The position numbers were made by a program, and so were the translations under genes. The notes under the pieces are model-generated. The model did no database searches. It was not told the DNA's origin and worked only from the letters and a program-made list of their open reading frames with translations. 64,000 nt of DNA, taken from positions 21,644,852 through 21,708,851 of the forward strand of contig CM070508.1 in the NCBI GenBank assembly GCA_036346375.1, given 5' to 3'. The stretch is from Guadua angustifolia (Eukaryota; Streptophyta; Magnoliopsida; Poales; Poaceae). This document shows positions 33,930-46,134 of this stretch, piece by piece. Within the stretch, counting starts at the first letter, position 1. Every line of letters begins with the position of its first letter.

Positions 33930-34984
33930 CGACCTTTGAGCTCAATTTCCTGGCACTCGGCACGTTCATTGAACATGGAAGTATGGGACATCACGTAACC
34001 GTGATTTGAAGGACTTGTCTCAGATTCAGAGCTTCAAGCTTTGCGTAATGCAGGGAGGCTTTTTTTTCCCGTTAGCTCTCGACGTTTTCTTTAAAATGAC
34101 TATTTTCTAATAAATGTATAAAAATAGTAGGTTTTTACGCTATAGAAGACACAACAAGTAATATCTACTGCACTTTTACAGCATGGCAATTTTTCATACA
34201 TAACTCCCTTTCCTCGGCATCTTACTTTGTCACTTAATTAACCATGTTAATTATTTAATCACTTAATTAAGTTACTAATTAAGTGACTAATTAACTATGC
34301 ACTCATCTACCGAGCTAGGCTTGCTCGGCAAATACGCTGGAGTTGTCGTAACAGTGGTACAAGAACGTGACAAGTCATATGCGCCGCCTAATCACTACTA
34401 CAAAACAGCACATAGGTGACGCCCTATTTGTGACGGTTCATTTCGAACAGCACAGAGATTGAAGGGGTCTCCATATAAGTTTTCGTCTCGGGTCCCCAAA
34501 ATATCAGGACCGGCCTTGTATGATCTTTGAGCTCAATTTCCTGACACTCGGTACGTTCATTGAACATGGAAGTATGGGACATCACGTAACCGTGATTTGA
34601 AGGACTTGTCTCAGATTCAGAGCTTCAAACTGTGCGTAATACAGGGAGGCTTTTTTTTCCCTTAGCTCTCGACGTTTTCTTTAAAATGACTATTTTCTAA
34701 TAAATGTATAAAAATAGTTGGTTTTTTCACTATAGAAGACACAACTGGTAACCGGTGATACTTACTGCACTTTTACAGCATGGCAAGTTTTCCTACATAA
34801 CTCGCTTTCCTCGACATCTTACTTTGTCACTTAATTAATCACTTTAATTATTTAATCACTTGATTAAGTTACTAATTAAGTGACTAATTAACTATGCACT
34901 CATCTACCGAGCTAGGCTTGCTCGGCAAATACGCTCGAGTTGTCGTAACAGTGGTACAAGAACATGACAAGTTATATGTGCCGT
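33930..34984 (-). repeat. Direct duplication of the chitinase A upstream region
   Basis: About 465 bp (33,930-34,394) repeated at about 34,520-34,984, including TTTGAGCTCAATTTCCTG, ATCACGTAACCGTGATTTGA and the TTAATTAAG-rich block. Unit B has a single copy (from about 52,335). The two copies are separated by a 124-bp CACTA-like fragment. Confidence 0.85.
34395..34518. mobile_element. CACTA-like end fragment between promoter duplicates
   Basis: Starts CACTACTACAAAACAGC, a typical CACTA terminus, followed by TGACGCCCTATTTGTGACGG. No matching right end. It sits exactly between the two copies of the duplicated chitinase A upstream region and is absent from unit B. Confidence 0.55.
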
Positions 34985-35319
34985 CTAATGTATCTTTTAC
35001 GGTGAAGGAGAAGACCAACTTTATAAATTTATTCGAGAAGAAACTAAATTTTTAAAAGAGCCTGTGAGGAGAAAATTTCGTAACGCACAGGACATTGTGA
35101 GCAGCCGGACGTGGGAGCTGGGAAATTGCCCGTTATTTCTATACACAACTTTTGCTCAAATGTGTATATGAAAGGAGAGACTACTCTAAATGCATCTTTC
35201 TTTTTAAAAAAAAAAAAAAGAGTAGATGGTGCTTTCGTCTCAAAAGAAAGGTAGATGACGTGTAATTAACCCGTAATCCTTATTCTTGAACTTATGTTTA
35301 TACTCATTTGTACTAGCTG

Positions 35320-36720
35320 GTAGTGATATGCCCATAAGATAATATTGCATCACGTCTATATTTATAAAATAATATGATTATTTTGTTCTTTAATAAATAT
35401 TATTAGGATTGATCAATAAGTATGTGACTTGTCTATGAAACTCTTTAGTCATGTTTTGATATTATTATGAATTATTCTTGACCTTATATCATTGTATGGG
35501 ACACTTATGATTTATAGATCAGCACATATATTGATAGAAGATCATATTTCATGATCTATGGATATCGAATAAATAATATAAATATATGTTGAAGAACATA
35601 GTGTTGGAGTGACCCACCATAAGACACTATTGGAATTATTATGGTCTTAAGTGTCATCAGTTGGTGTCATACATAGTGTATATGGGATCCTTCAACCTGG
35701 GATTGTCATGATTTCTTATATGTCTAATAACATACTTAGGGTTGCTAAATGCTACTCTGTAATTGAGTAGTCATAAAGTAGCTTTCGAGTTTACTATAAA
35801 ACAAATAGGGGAGTGAACGATCAAGATGGAATTTGCCCTTCCAATATAATGGAAGTGATATACTGATATATTTGGGTCACTCAATGTGATTAGATTAAAA
35901 AAGTGCATGGCCATATTGAATGCAATTTAGGAGTCAATTGCAACTAAATAATCCATTATAGAATGAGTTAAGGATCGAGCTATCGTAGGATGGCAAGTAT
36001 ATTGCCTTAAGTTTAATCTAGTATCGTGAAGCAAAGGATTGGTACATAAGTACTATATAGGTTTGTATGATATAATCTTTGTGTATATTTAGAAGTCGCT
36101 ATGCCCTACTAAGGGCCATTGCCAATTTGGCCTAAAGGAGTTTTCAGGCTATGGTCGAATATGTATGAAACTACAGGGTCACACACTTAATTGTTTGGAA
36201 TATATTGATTCGAATTGAATCTGTCACTATTAGGGCAAGTGTGCTTGCACCTTGGTTAGGCCCCGTAACATAAGGTTTTGTTGAGGGGCTATATAAAGGG
36301 AGTATCTGAAGGCTAAGGAGATGCAACTATTGTACCACTGTACCAATCGAAAACCCTAGCCATCACAGTTTAGGCACGACGTTTCTTTCCTGAATGTGTG
36401 GACTTCGGTAAAAATGCTACTGTGGTACTGATCAGAACAATCATTTGGGCGCGTTCTTTCCTGAATGTGTGGACTTCGGTAAAAATGCTACTGTGGTACT
36501 GATCAGAACAATCATTTGGGCGCGTTCAACCACACTCAAGAAAGATCGACCACTATTTGTGCTATTCGACAACTACTCGAGAATGATTGTCTACTGCTCA
36601 AGGATGTGCGCTACATTGAGTCGAGCTATTTCAACTCTTATTTAGATCTCTTACTCGTTTAATATTCTAGTTTACGTAGTAGAATTTTTAATTTACATTA
36701 GCGCGGTTACCCGTATTCCT
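35320..36720 (+). repeat. LTR-like repeat, unit A copy
   Basis: Co-linear with 53,420-54,820 as part of the duplicated segment, and related to the diverged copy at 16,438-17,400. It contains a TATATAAAGG box at about 36,290 followed by a leader-like stretch, suggesting an old LTR, but no TG/CA ends or target duplication could be fixed. No coding sequence. Confidence 0.5.
36383..36524 (+). repeat. 71-bp tandem duplication (unit A only)
   Basis: TTCTTTCCTGAATGTGTGG recurs at 36,383 and 36,454 with identical 71-bp units. Unit B has one copy near 54,518. Confidence 0.85.
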
Positions 36721-37219
36721 TCGCCTCGCGTGCGCACTGCTGGATTGAAAAACAATGTTACAGATCAATTCGGACTGCAGCAAAATACTGTAGCAATTTT
36801 TTGTATTATAGCTGCCACTGTAGCATTCCGTTGTAGCACAAAGATTTAAAAGATCCGGACTGGAACCTTCTCCATTCCTTCACTAGCAGGCTGTATTATT
36901 ACTTTATCAGCGGCTGCGATTACTTTATCAGGGGCTGCAATCCTGTTGCTGACATGACAGTGGGAAGCAAAACCGAGACGAGTGCGCGAAAATGATTCCA
37001 TGGACCGTGCCTGACTTTAAGTAGGGAACTCGAATGCGCTTGTGACATGTGGCAATGCATTCTCTGAACAAGTACTGCATCACATGCGCTGGCCCGGCTG
37101 CCACCGACTGAACATTTTTATTTTCCTTGTTTTGTCAATGCACTCATGAGTCATGACTCATGAGACACGATGAGTACTATAGTACATTAGCACTCGTACG
37201 TTAGAAGAACAAGAATAGA

Positions 37220-37455
37220 ACAACGCTACAGTTATGTTTGATATACCTTCAGTTTTATTAGATCTGAGATCTAGTGGAGCTGGGTATTCTTCGCTCCACC
37301 AGATTTGTAGAGTTGAAGTTATGAATATATTAAGAGTATTTAGATAGGTCATCTTGTTTATATTTTAAATTAAAAATATAAACTTAATTCACTTTATTTT
37401 AGCCTATAAATTTTAGATCTCAGATGGAGTTGAGATCTGAAACTCTACTAAACAG
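37220..37455. repeat. MITE-like repeat (AGATCT/GAGCT ends), unit A copy
   Basis: Imperfect inverted ends (AGATCTGAGATCTAGTGGAGC ... GATGGAGTTGAGATCTGA) around an AT-rich core with AAAATATAAACTTAATT. The same family is at 55,335-55,540 (unit B) and at about 50,130-50,450. Non-coding. Exact termini were not resolved. Confidence 0.5.
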
Positions 37456-37599
37456 GACATACGTATGTCTGCAACCGGATGAGGATTCATTCAATTGAGA
37501 CAACAACCACAAAAGGAAGCACGTGTAATTGACTAATTGTGCCGGAGGAACCAACCTATGCAAGTAATAAGCAATACGGCAAAGGCCCTATCACACTTT

Positions 37600-38165
37600 T
37601 AAATTGGCAAAAGTACGACTCTATAATTTTACATAATAATTTTGTGATATTATAAGTTTGACATATATATTTAAAATTTACTAAAAGTATAATATAAATA
37701 GTTCTTAGATATTAAAAATCTCAAACCACGGAACTCAAAATTAATTCAATCAATAAATTTAATCTATGCTAATGTTTTACAAATTTTTGGGAGCATCCGG
37801 CACGTCTGGATCTGCCCCTGCCCCCTGCTAAGTGACAGTGTCGTCTTACTGCATGCAACTCAAAGTGCTCTGCCACAGTGGGAACCAAATGATCCTGGCA
37901 TGCATGGTCCTAACAAGAAAAGGATTAATGGTTCTTAAGCTCCAAGTAAGCTTAGCTACTCAAAATAAATGGCGGAACTGTAAATTTTTTTTGTTAAGAG
38001 TGTACACTTCATACATACAACTTTATAGTCTTGTCTAATAATTTCATAAGATTATAAATCCAATACATACATTTGAAATTTACTAAAAGTACAATACAAA
38101 TAATTCTATAGTCTTAAAAATCCTAAGTCACTCAAATTAGAACCAATTCAATCAACAAACTTAAT
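37600..38165. repeat. Pair of diverged direct repeats
   Basis: The block TTTACTAAAAGTA(T/C)AATA(T/C)AAATA...AATTCAATCAA occurs at about 37,675-37,765 and again at about 38,080-38,165. Both are retained in unit B (about 55,760-55,850 and 56,155-56,245). No gene seen. Confidence 0.6.
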
Positions 38166-38779
38166 CTATTGAAGAGATGATCTTCTAGCACTTTTCAAAT
38201 GTTTGGGTTCTGAATGCAAGGACTCTCGAGGCTCTCACTAATAATGTAGGTCCTACAAGTAGCGCAATGTCGTCATTCGTCGATTCCTTTTGACAAATCG
38301 CTTGATAGCTCCAGCATACATTTTCGTTTTGATGTAGGACCTATCCCATGGAATGCCAAGTGATGTCCTACTAATGACGGAAACAGATTTCATGTGGCTA
38401 GCTTTATTTTAATAAATAAAATAAACGGCCAACTATATATATCCTTGCACGGTACATGGATTTTCAGTCCAGAATACTGAAGATTAGTTGCCAAGCATTT
38501 TCCATCTGACGACTTTATTCAGCACAGATCATTAGTGGCTGAGCCTTAATATTCTGATAGCAAAGTGCATGCTCTAGATTGAAGATAGTCAATGGTAGAG
38601 TCCTTTGTCATTTTGAGCTCCCAATACAGCCATTGAACATTTTACCTTTGAATATTAGATGACATTGTAGTAGGTAAGAAAAGGAATCCTTAGCAGTAGA
38701 ACATTTTCAGTGCACCTCCAGCTTTTTCCTAAGGAAAAATTTATTGTAGTCCAGACTTCTCTCTCGATGTTGTCAAGTT

Positions 38780-38985
38780 GATAAGGATCACCGTGGAAAA
38801 ACCCGGCATGACAACATAGTCCAGATCAAAAGCAGGCCACTTTGGATTATGGCCATAATGACCCTGGACGTATCACAGGTTAGTCTTATTTTCGTGTTCG
38901 TCCATTGTGAAGACGGAGTTCCAATTTCCGAGCTTAGCATTGATGTAGATGAGTTTATTACTTTTCCGGTTTCAGGACATGCCAA
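38780..38985 (-). pseudogene. Relic DLH exon downstream of DLH-A
   Basis: The minus strand contains a degraded counterpart of the DLH HGDPY exon: a GFF/VFP-HGDPYQ segment at about 38,780-38,825 and a DYVV-like stretch just before it, with frame breaks. Unit B keeps the same relic at about 56,846-56,950 as GFFHGDPYQPGN. This suggests an older tandem DLH copy that decayed before the segment duplicated. Confidence 0.55.
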
Positions 38986-39350
38986 TGTGATTCAAGTGAA
39001 TTTGCCGTAATTTTCCAAGCAATTGCATTGCTGGAAAATGTAGCTTATCGTGCCAAATATCCTACAATCAATTTACATATCTACTGTGCCGATCACTAAT
39101 GTACAGAAAAATTCCATTTGTTGGAGACAAACTTGAATCAATGTCACACACATGTTCAGAAATATTACAAAGTACCATATGCAGGTAGACAGGCACAATC
39201 GAACGAGCACACAATACAAGCACAAGATGAAGTTTTCACAATGACATCTACTCAACTGAAGATGCAGGTCCTAAATGGCAGCTAAACATAAACACCGTAT
39301 GGTTGTGCATTTGCAAGGCCTCATCACATGCAGTGCTGCTTGTTCACACT

Positions 39351-39491
39351 TCACTTCAGGTATTTATTAAACCAGTCAGACATGTCTTGCAGAGCTTCCT
39401 CCGCGCTCTTGACTGCATCTGCATCATCGTCACTGTATCTCACAGCCCATCCATGCGCTACCCCAGGGAAAATCTTGACAAGGTGAGCAAT
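39351..39491 (-). pseudogene. DLH-A last exon
   Basis: Minus-strand terminal exon, 141 bp, with acceptor CTACAG. It encodes IAHLVKIFPGVAHGWAVRYSDD... and ends at a TGA at 39,351-39,353. The His in PGVAHGW is the catalytic-triad His of the family. The exon itself is open, but the three exons that should precede it are deleted in this unit, so DLH-A cannot make a complete enzyme. Confidence 0.85.
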
Positions 39492-39849
39492 CTGTAGTGC
39501 AAAAGAAAAACATCGCAGAAGGAAAGGCTCAGTTAAAGATTTTAATAAGCGTTCGAAATTCTCACATGGTGATCCAAATACGCACTTGATTTAAATTGTG
39601 GTGCCAAATGCATGTGCTAAATCAAGAAAGGGTAAAAAAATAGAAAAGCAGATGAGCCCTATCAATTTTAATGCCTAATATCACAGGTAAAACAGTAAAA
39701 TAATCAATTCAGACATGTTCTATTTGCGTATACTTGCAGGTCTGTTCCATGGAGTGTTAATACCATTAAAGAAACACTAAAAATCATGTACTTAGAATCC
39801 TTGATCGCTGGTAAATGATCAAAATATATAATATCAAGCCCCACAATTT

Positions 39850-39862
39850 TGTACTTGCTTAA
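39850..39862. other. Deletion junction in DLH-A (757 bp missing)
   Basis: At GTACTTGCTT unit A jumps between positions that in unit B are 61,925 and 62,682. TACT is present at both B breakpoints, so it is a 4-bp microhomology. The missing part contains the exons for the catalytic Cys and Asp. Confidence 0.88.
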
Positions 39863-40296
39863 AAAGCAGAGTATTCAAATCAATGTTGAGTACTGCTTCC
39901 AGAAAAAAAAAATTGCTCCAAAACGGATAGTACATTCTGGAGTAGGTGGCGGCCGCCTGTGCCGCGCGGGGCGGGGGGGGGGGGGTGATTGTCATAGTGG
40001 TAAGAAGTCAGAAGAGCATAAATGTCAAACCACTGGAAGCTTAGGTAGTCATCTCATGTAGATATCTGAAAAATGCTCATTCAAGCTCACAACATTCTTG
40101 TGGTGTGGACCATAAAGTTTTTCTGTGATTTCTACAAAGTTGATTGATTCATTGTCTCCAACAAATAACTTAGGGTAGGAACTTTGTGACATAGACGTGG
40201 GAAACATTTCCATGCAGATAATATCAATAACAAGTAGAAACAAGGTGTAATGAAATTATACACAAAAAAGAACTGTATAAATTGAGGAGAACAAAC

Positions 40297-40420
40297 CGGA
40301 TTATGTGACTGTAACCACATTCCAGGATTGTTGGGATTGTCAGGCTGGTATGGATCACCATGCAGGAAATCTGGTGCCACGACAAAGTAACCGGACAAAG
40401 CAACTTTGTCGGCTATCTTC
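40297..40420 (-). pseudogene. DLH-A HGDPY exon
   Basis: Same exon as 207-330 and 63,073-63,196, with intact splice signals and the GYFVVAPDFLHGDPY block. The following exons of this gene are deleted and the upstream intron holds a gypsy LTR followed by gypsy pol sequence. Part of a broken gene. Confidence 0.85.
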
Positions 40421-40600
40421 CTTCATAATATAAATATTTAGCATTAGTGTCAATCGTGACTGAAGGTTAGCCCTAGCAATTAACAAATGTGCTTCAAACA
40501 GAGCATAAAGCACAGCTTAATTCCAGCGCCAATCTGATTTTGCAACCAAGCGCTTAACAAACTCAGCATCTCTTTATGACATCCAAAATTCTACTTAGTC

Positions 40601-40977
40601 TGTTAGTTATCCCTTTACCCAATACATCTGGGAGCAACGCACTGTTATGTCTCTGCTTCACCCCTTTGCCGCCAGACTCCTGGGACATGAGATCAACAGC
40701 AATAGGAAAGCAAGAAGAGAGGAAAAGCAAAGGGAGAACAGCGCAAGAACACGAAGTAACAAATTTCATTCCATTTTTATATCTTGTTTCCATTCGCCAA
40801 ATACAAACGGTTATATATCCTCTGATCGACTTTCCCTTCGCCCAGCTAGATTCTACAGCCTGTACTCACCCCGACAACAGATTACCACTACAGTAATAAA
40901 CGAAATTACTATTCACCGACACTAATACAAACTCGGCCATTGGATTTCTTTCTATTTAATCTCCACCATCCGTAACA
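40601..40977 (-). repeat. 377-bp gypsy LTR in DLH-A intron
   Basis: On the plus strand it runs TGTTAGTTATCC...ATCCGTAACA. It has a 5-bp TGTTA/TAACA terminal inverted repeat, a GGATATATAACC TATA-like box on the minus strand near 40,815, and an adjacent polypurine tract (GAGCGGGGGGTAG) from 40,978. The left flank is TAGTC. This is the 3' LTR of the minus-strand gypsy element that follows. Confidence 0.88.
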
Positions 40978-43471
40978 CTACCCCCCGCTCAAAGGAGTTG
41001 CTTGTCCCCAAAAAATGGCTGATGGAAAACGAGTCTAAAGGACACTGAGGTCCTCCCAGGTCACGGCTTCAGCAGGTACTCCTAACCATTTTATGAGCCC
41101 TTGGGCCACTGCGGAACTCCCTTTTTTTTACTAGCCTTCTCTCCAGCACCTCCTCCGGTTCTGTTGCTTTAACATCCAGCTCGGTTATTTTTGGTAGCTC
41201 GGAAAAACAGGTGAGTAATCCGGGTTGAAAACCTTTAATTGAGAGACATGGAATACTGGATGAACTTAGACTCTCTAGTGGTAAATCTAGTCGGTATGTT
41301 GTTTGCCCAATTTTCTCCATCACAGTATAAGGACCATAAAACCTATTTGCTAGCTTCGGAAATGGCCGATTCACCAGAGAATTTTGCGCATAGGGTTGGA
41401 GCTTAAGCAATACTCACTCCCCTACCTGAACCTGCCGTTCTAGCCAATTCCGATCTGCTTGAAGTTTCATGCGATTCTGAGCTCTTGCCAATTGTTGCCT
41501 AATCAACCCATTATACCTCTTACAGTCTTGACGAACGTCTGAAACTTCTTCAGTGCAACTGCTTGGTGCCATCGGTAAAGCACCATAGTTTGGTTCAATC
41601 CCATATAAAGCTTTGAAAGGAGAGCACCTTAGTGAAGAATGGAAACTTGTGTTGTACCAGAATTCAACAAGTGCCAACCACGACCTTCATTTTCCAAGCG
41701 ACTCATGCATAGCACAACTCAAATACATTTCAAGGCACTGATTTACTCGTTCACTTTGCCCATCCGTTTGAGGGCGGTAGACCGTGCTGTATTGCAGTTT
41801 AATATCCAACGCCTTAAACAGTTCACACTAGAAAAAATAGTAAAGATTTTGTCCCTATCGGAAACAATGGTCTTCGGTACTCCATATAGCTTTACCACAT
41901 GTTCCAAAAACAGTTTTGCAACCTTTTGAGCTGGAGAGCAATAAAATGAGCATATTTTGAGAATCGATCAACCACTACCATAACCACATTATAGCCCTCC
42001 GACATTGGTAAGCGCTCAATGAAGTCCATAGTTAAATCTTGACATGTAGCTTCCGGAATAGGTAAGGGTTGTAGCAGTTTTGCAGGCTTTAACCTTGCCC
42101 TTTTTGCTAGCTGACAGACTTTGCATTGTTTAACAAACTCTTCTACATGCAGTTTCATTCCAGTCCAACAAAACATCTTTTTTAGCCTTTGATAGGTGGC
42201 ATGCACCCCTGAATGACCTCCTACGGCCCCTGAGTGGAATGCTGAAATCACTTTGGTTTGTAGAGCCGAATTGCCACCAATCCAAATCTTACCTTGTTTC
42301 CTAATGAGTCCCTAGTGTAGCTCAAAGCCCTGATCATCTGGGCTATGGATAGCTAGCTGAGCCAATCACTGTTGAGCATCTTCATCAGTAACATATGAAT
42401 TAACTACTCCCTAGATCCATATGGGTTGCACTTCTGAAATAGCTTGCACTTCCATGAATTGTCCTGCCCGGAATAATGCATCGGCAACCACATTCTCTTT
42501 CCCTTTCTTGTACACAATTTGAAACCGTAATCCCATTAGTCGAATCATTGCTTTCCTCTACATATCTGATTGCAACTGCTGATCTTCTAAATAGCATAAG
42601 CTACGGTGGTCAGTTTTTATCACAAATTCATTTCGCTGTAAATAAGATCGCCACCTTTCTACTGCCAGCATCAAAGCTAAAAACTCTTTTTCAAATATAG
42701 ACAGATTTTGGTGCCCTGAACAGAGAGTTAAAATGCTACCAGATGTCTATGTTGTAACAGCATAGCTCCTACCCCTTGATCACATGCATCGGTTTCTATT
42801 TCAAAACCGTGCTCAAAATCAGGTAACCCAAGGTACTAGTGTAGTTGACATGGCCTTCAATTTGAGAAAAGCTTCTTCGGCCTACTCAACCCATCCAAAA
42901 GTCTTTCTCTTCAACAATTTGGTTAATGGTTTCACCAATATGCCATAATCTTTAATGAATTTTCTAGAATACCCGGTCAATCCTAAAAATCCTCACAATT
43001 CAGTCATTCCTCGGTCTTGGCCATTCTATCATCACTTGAGTCTTTATGGGATTTGTAGCCACTCCTTGATCTGATATAATATGGCCCAAGTATTCCAGTT
43101 GCTTCTGAGCAAAAGTGCACTTAGATCTCTTTACAAAGAATTGATGTTCCCTTAGAGTTTGCAAGACTGCTCTCAAATGTTCTACATGAGTGTTGATATC
43201 CAGGCTATAGAATAGTATATCATCTATAAACACCAATACACACTTCCTAAGATAAGGTGCCAAAACTGAGTTCATTACGCACTAAAATGCTGCCGGAGCA
43301 TTTGTAAGACCGAATGGCATGACTTTAAATTGATACTGGCATTGATGGGTCTTAAATGCTGTCTTGATTCCATCCTCTTCTTTCATGCAAATTTGATGGT
43401 ACTCTACTCTGAGATCCAACTTCAAGAAATATTTGGTACCGACTAATTCATCTAACAGCTCATCTATAACG
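40978..43471 (-). mobile_element. Ty3/gypsy pol remnant, unit A (chromodomain type)
   Basis: Minus-strand pol half, co-linear with 628-3,100. From left to right in window coordinates: chromodomain-like tail (about 41,045-41,140, AEAVTWEDLSV and EEVLERRLVKK), integrase linker, integrase core and HHCC zinc region (41,414-42,251; HSGAVGGHSG, CKVCQLAK), RNase H region, and RT with FIDDILFYS and YLGHIIS (43,000-43,275). Better preserved than unit 0 but with stops. It stops abruptly at 43,471, where a Tat-like element begins. Confidence 0.85.
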
Positions 43472-43521
43472 GCGCCTGCCCCCTCCGCGGGTCCCCGGCG
43501 GCATTTAAGGCTCTGGCAGCA

Positions 43522-45110
43522 CTAGGATTGCGCCAGCTGGCGCGGGTCTTGGCGGCGAGGGCAAGAGCTCATTCGCATCTCCTCCGATCCCCGACCCGTC
43601 GGGCGCTGAGTCTCCGCGCTCAACTCTGGAGGGCCACCCGGCGGCCGGATTACGCTAACGGCAGTCATCGCTCGGCGCACCGACCATTGCTGGGAGTGGA
43701 CTGGCGCCGTTTCACGCCGGACCATCACCTCCTCCGAGCTTTCCACCGCCGAGCGATGGAATGGGAGCAGCATCTTCTTCACTGGCCTTTTTGGTGGGGG
43801 CATGTCGCCCTTTCGTTTCCCCAGGAGCGTCTCCTCTTGGGGGATCTCCATCTGGGGCGCGGCGATAGGAGTGCTCGTACCGGTACCCTCGTAGGGTCCG
43901 CCACCGGTCAGCGGCCCGAGGAAGGCCTCGTACGGATCGCCGGGGCTGTCGCCACCGCCATAACTCGAGGATAACTCCGGATCGGCGGCACTGATAGCGA
44001 TGGTCACAGAGGCATCGTCGCCGCGCGCGACTCTGGCCATGCGCTCCCTCCTCTTTTCGTTCGTCCTTTCCTCTCTCCGCTTCTTGCGGGCAGAATCTTT
44101 CAGGGCGGCCGCCTCACGGGCCTGGGTCTTCTGCTGCTTTTCTCCCGGCAGCAGCGGTCGGGACACCATCTTGCCCAGTCCCTGAATGGTGCGAAATCAT
44201 TAGTTAATCCAGATGTCGAGGAGCTGGGGACACAAAGGAGGAAAGGGAACTGCTCGGCCTACCAGGTTCGGAGGGTTCTCCATTGAAAAAGGTTCGGGGC
44301 CGACACCCGTCGCCGTGATAGTACCCCCGACCAGTACATTGGCCACCCTGGCCTCAAGCTCGCCGTGGCCATCCTCATAGGGTCGGACGCCCCGCCATAC
44401 AGGAACATGGGGCGCGGCCTGTCCATAAGGGGTTGCACGCGTATCTTCATGAACGCGCGTACAACGGCGTTGCCGATCAGGCCCCGCTCCCGTTGAAGCT
44501 TGATCCGCTCCAAGATCGGCGCCACCTTCTTTTTCTCCCTCTTGTCGAGGCCCCAGCCCCAATCTTCCTTCGACTCGGGGAGACGACCGGTGAAGGCTGG
44601 GGTGCTGCCTCCCAGGTTTTAGCATAAAACCACTCAGAATGCCACCCTCGGTTCGATGTCGGCAGCTTCAAGGGGATGTACTCCACCCCGCGTCCAGAGC
44701 GCAGCTGAATGGCCGCACCCCCCATGGACGCCGTGGCAGCCACCGACTTATCCCTCCATGATCGGGCGTAGAAGAAGTACTTCCATAGCAACCAGTGGGG
44801 CTCAATCCCCAGGAACGTCGAACGCCTCGCATAGCGTTATGAAGATCGCTATGTAGAGCACACCGTTAGGGTTGAGGTGGTGAACCTCGATCCCGTAATG
44901 GTGTAGCATCCCGCGGACGAAGGGATGAAGCGGGAGCCCGAACCCGCGCTCGTAGAACCAGGCGGGGACCACGATCTCCCCCTCCTCTGGCGCTGGTTTC
45001 GCGGCCCCTGTTGGGACCCTCCATTGTGAGGCGTCCCGCGGGAGAAGGAACCCTTTCTTCTCCAGCCCGAGCGCGCGGCTGGGCTCGGCGGTACACTCCG
45101 ACCACGACAT
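43522..45110 (-). pseudogene. Antisense ORF with putative gypsy-type transposon domain
   Basis: Minus-strand coding remnant. The first part has FYERGFGLPLHPFVRGMLHH and NPNGVLYIAIFITLCEAF, and after a frameshift near 44,815 LGIEPHWLLWKYFFYARSWRD. Together these fit the family annotated as putative gypsy type transposon. A LERIKLQRERGLIGNAVVRAFM segment and a 215-residue Lys/Arg-rich tail follow (43,522-44,169). At least two frame breaks. It is antisense to the LTR. The role of these ORFs is unknown; they are a recurrent feature of Tat elements. Confidence 0.65.
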
Positions 45111-46134
45111 CTTCGATCATGGCGAGCTCGGAGATCGAAGAGAAGAATGTGAGTCGCTCTCTCCCCACTCCCTTTTTTCTTTTTCTCGCCTCAGGGGAAC
45201 TCGAGGAACAAGCAAGGCAAAACCCAAGGGGGCGGCGAAAGCGAAAGCAGGAGGGTGCCCTAATGCCTCTCCCGCGCCGGTCTTATGGGCCCCGAACAGG
45301 CACCAGCCGAACGCGTGTCGATCGGGAGAGCACCGGTCAGAATGGCCTCGTATGAAGCGTCACCCATCGCATCGGAGCACCACGACGCGCCGCTGGTGAG
45401 TCGTATCGCTCCTAATCATCTTGCTTCGCATTTAATTCTCGCACGCGCATTAAATGCTTGCAGAGACGTCGGGGTATCGCTCCGGGCGAAACGCCCCGCG
45501 ACCCCTTAATCGCCGCCTCCGGGTCGGCTCAAACCGACCCGAGGCAGGAGGAAAAGCCCACCGGGCCTTCGCGGCCTCGAGGTGGCGAGAAGGCTTGAAT
45601 GCCTGGCGAAAAAGACCTGGCCGTGGGTCCCGAAGGCAGGATCCACCGGATGGATCCCCCGCCGACCCCGACAGGCAAACGAGCGAGGGGCAAGTTTAAG
45701 GCGAACCCTCGGTGGGTCCTTAGTTGGGTTGGCGGACGACCCAATCGCCTTAGCTCGCGTCCGAGACCATACTTCAAACTCTCCCGCGGAGCCCCCCGAA
45801 AGGGTAGCGACCAGTGCGCCCGAAGTTCTGAACGGCTCAAGGTCTGTGACGGATTGAGTAAAGAAAGGTTTTTTATGGGTCGCCCCCAGCGGGTCGGACA
45901 CCCGACGTAGGGATCGTCCGCTCGGAGGTCGCCTGACCTCCAGGGCCCACTCGGATAACCCGTTAGCAGCTCCACGAGCACGGTGTTCGGCCGACGTAGG
46001 CAAACACGCGTCTGCTCACCCCCTCCAGGTCCCACACCTGCGGATGGGGCGTATACGTGGGATCGACAGCGGCCTCTCCTCTCGCAGATTGCCTCGCCCG
46101 ACGAGGACTCGAGATGGACGCCCCTCGCCTAGCT

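Larger units (their letters stand above)
32120..40977 (-). repeat. Segmental duplication unit A
   Basis: Co-linear with 50,521-63,762 (unit B), apart from unit-specific insertions and deletions. The left homology starts at ACCCAAACCCCCTCACG in both. It includes a chitinase gene, long shared non-coding sequence, a DLH relic, the DLH gene and a gypsy LTR. From 40,090 onward it is also co-linear with unit 0 at position 1. Confidence 0.9.

Noticed and set aside
39967..39986. G-run (and C-run at about 49,369-49,380) as functional motifs
   Set aside because: Homopolymer tracts likely to be slippage products or sequencing-sensitive; the unit B counterpart of the first is shorter.
45506..46035. Overlapping frames of about 165 residues on both strands
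   Set aside because: GC-rich non-coding part of the Tat-like element; frames conflict and show no domain.
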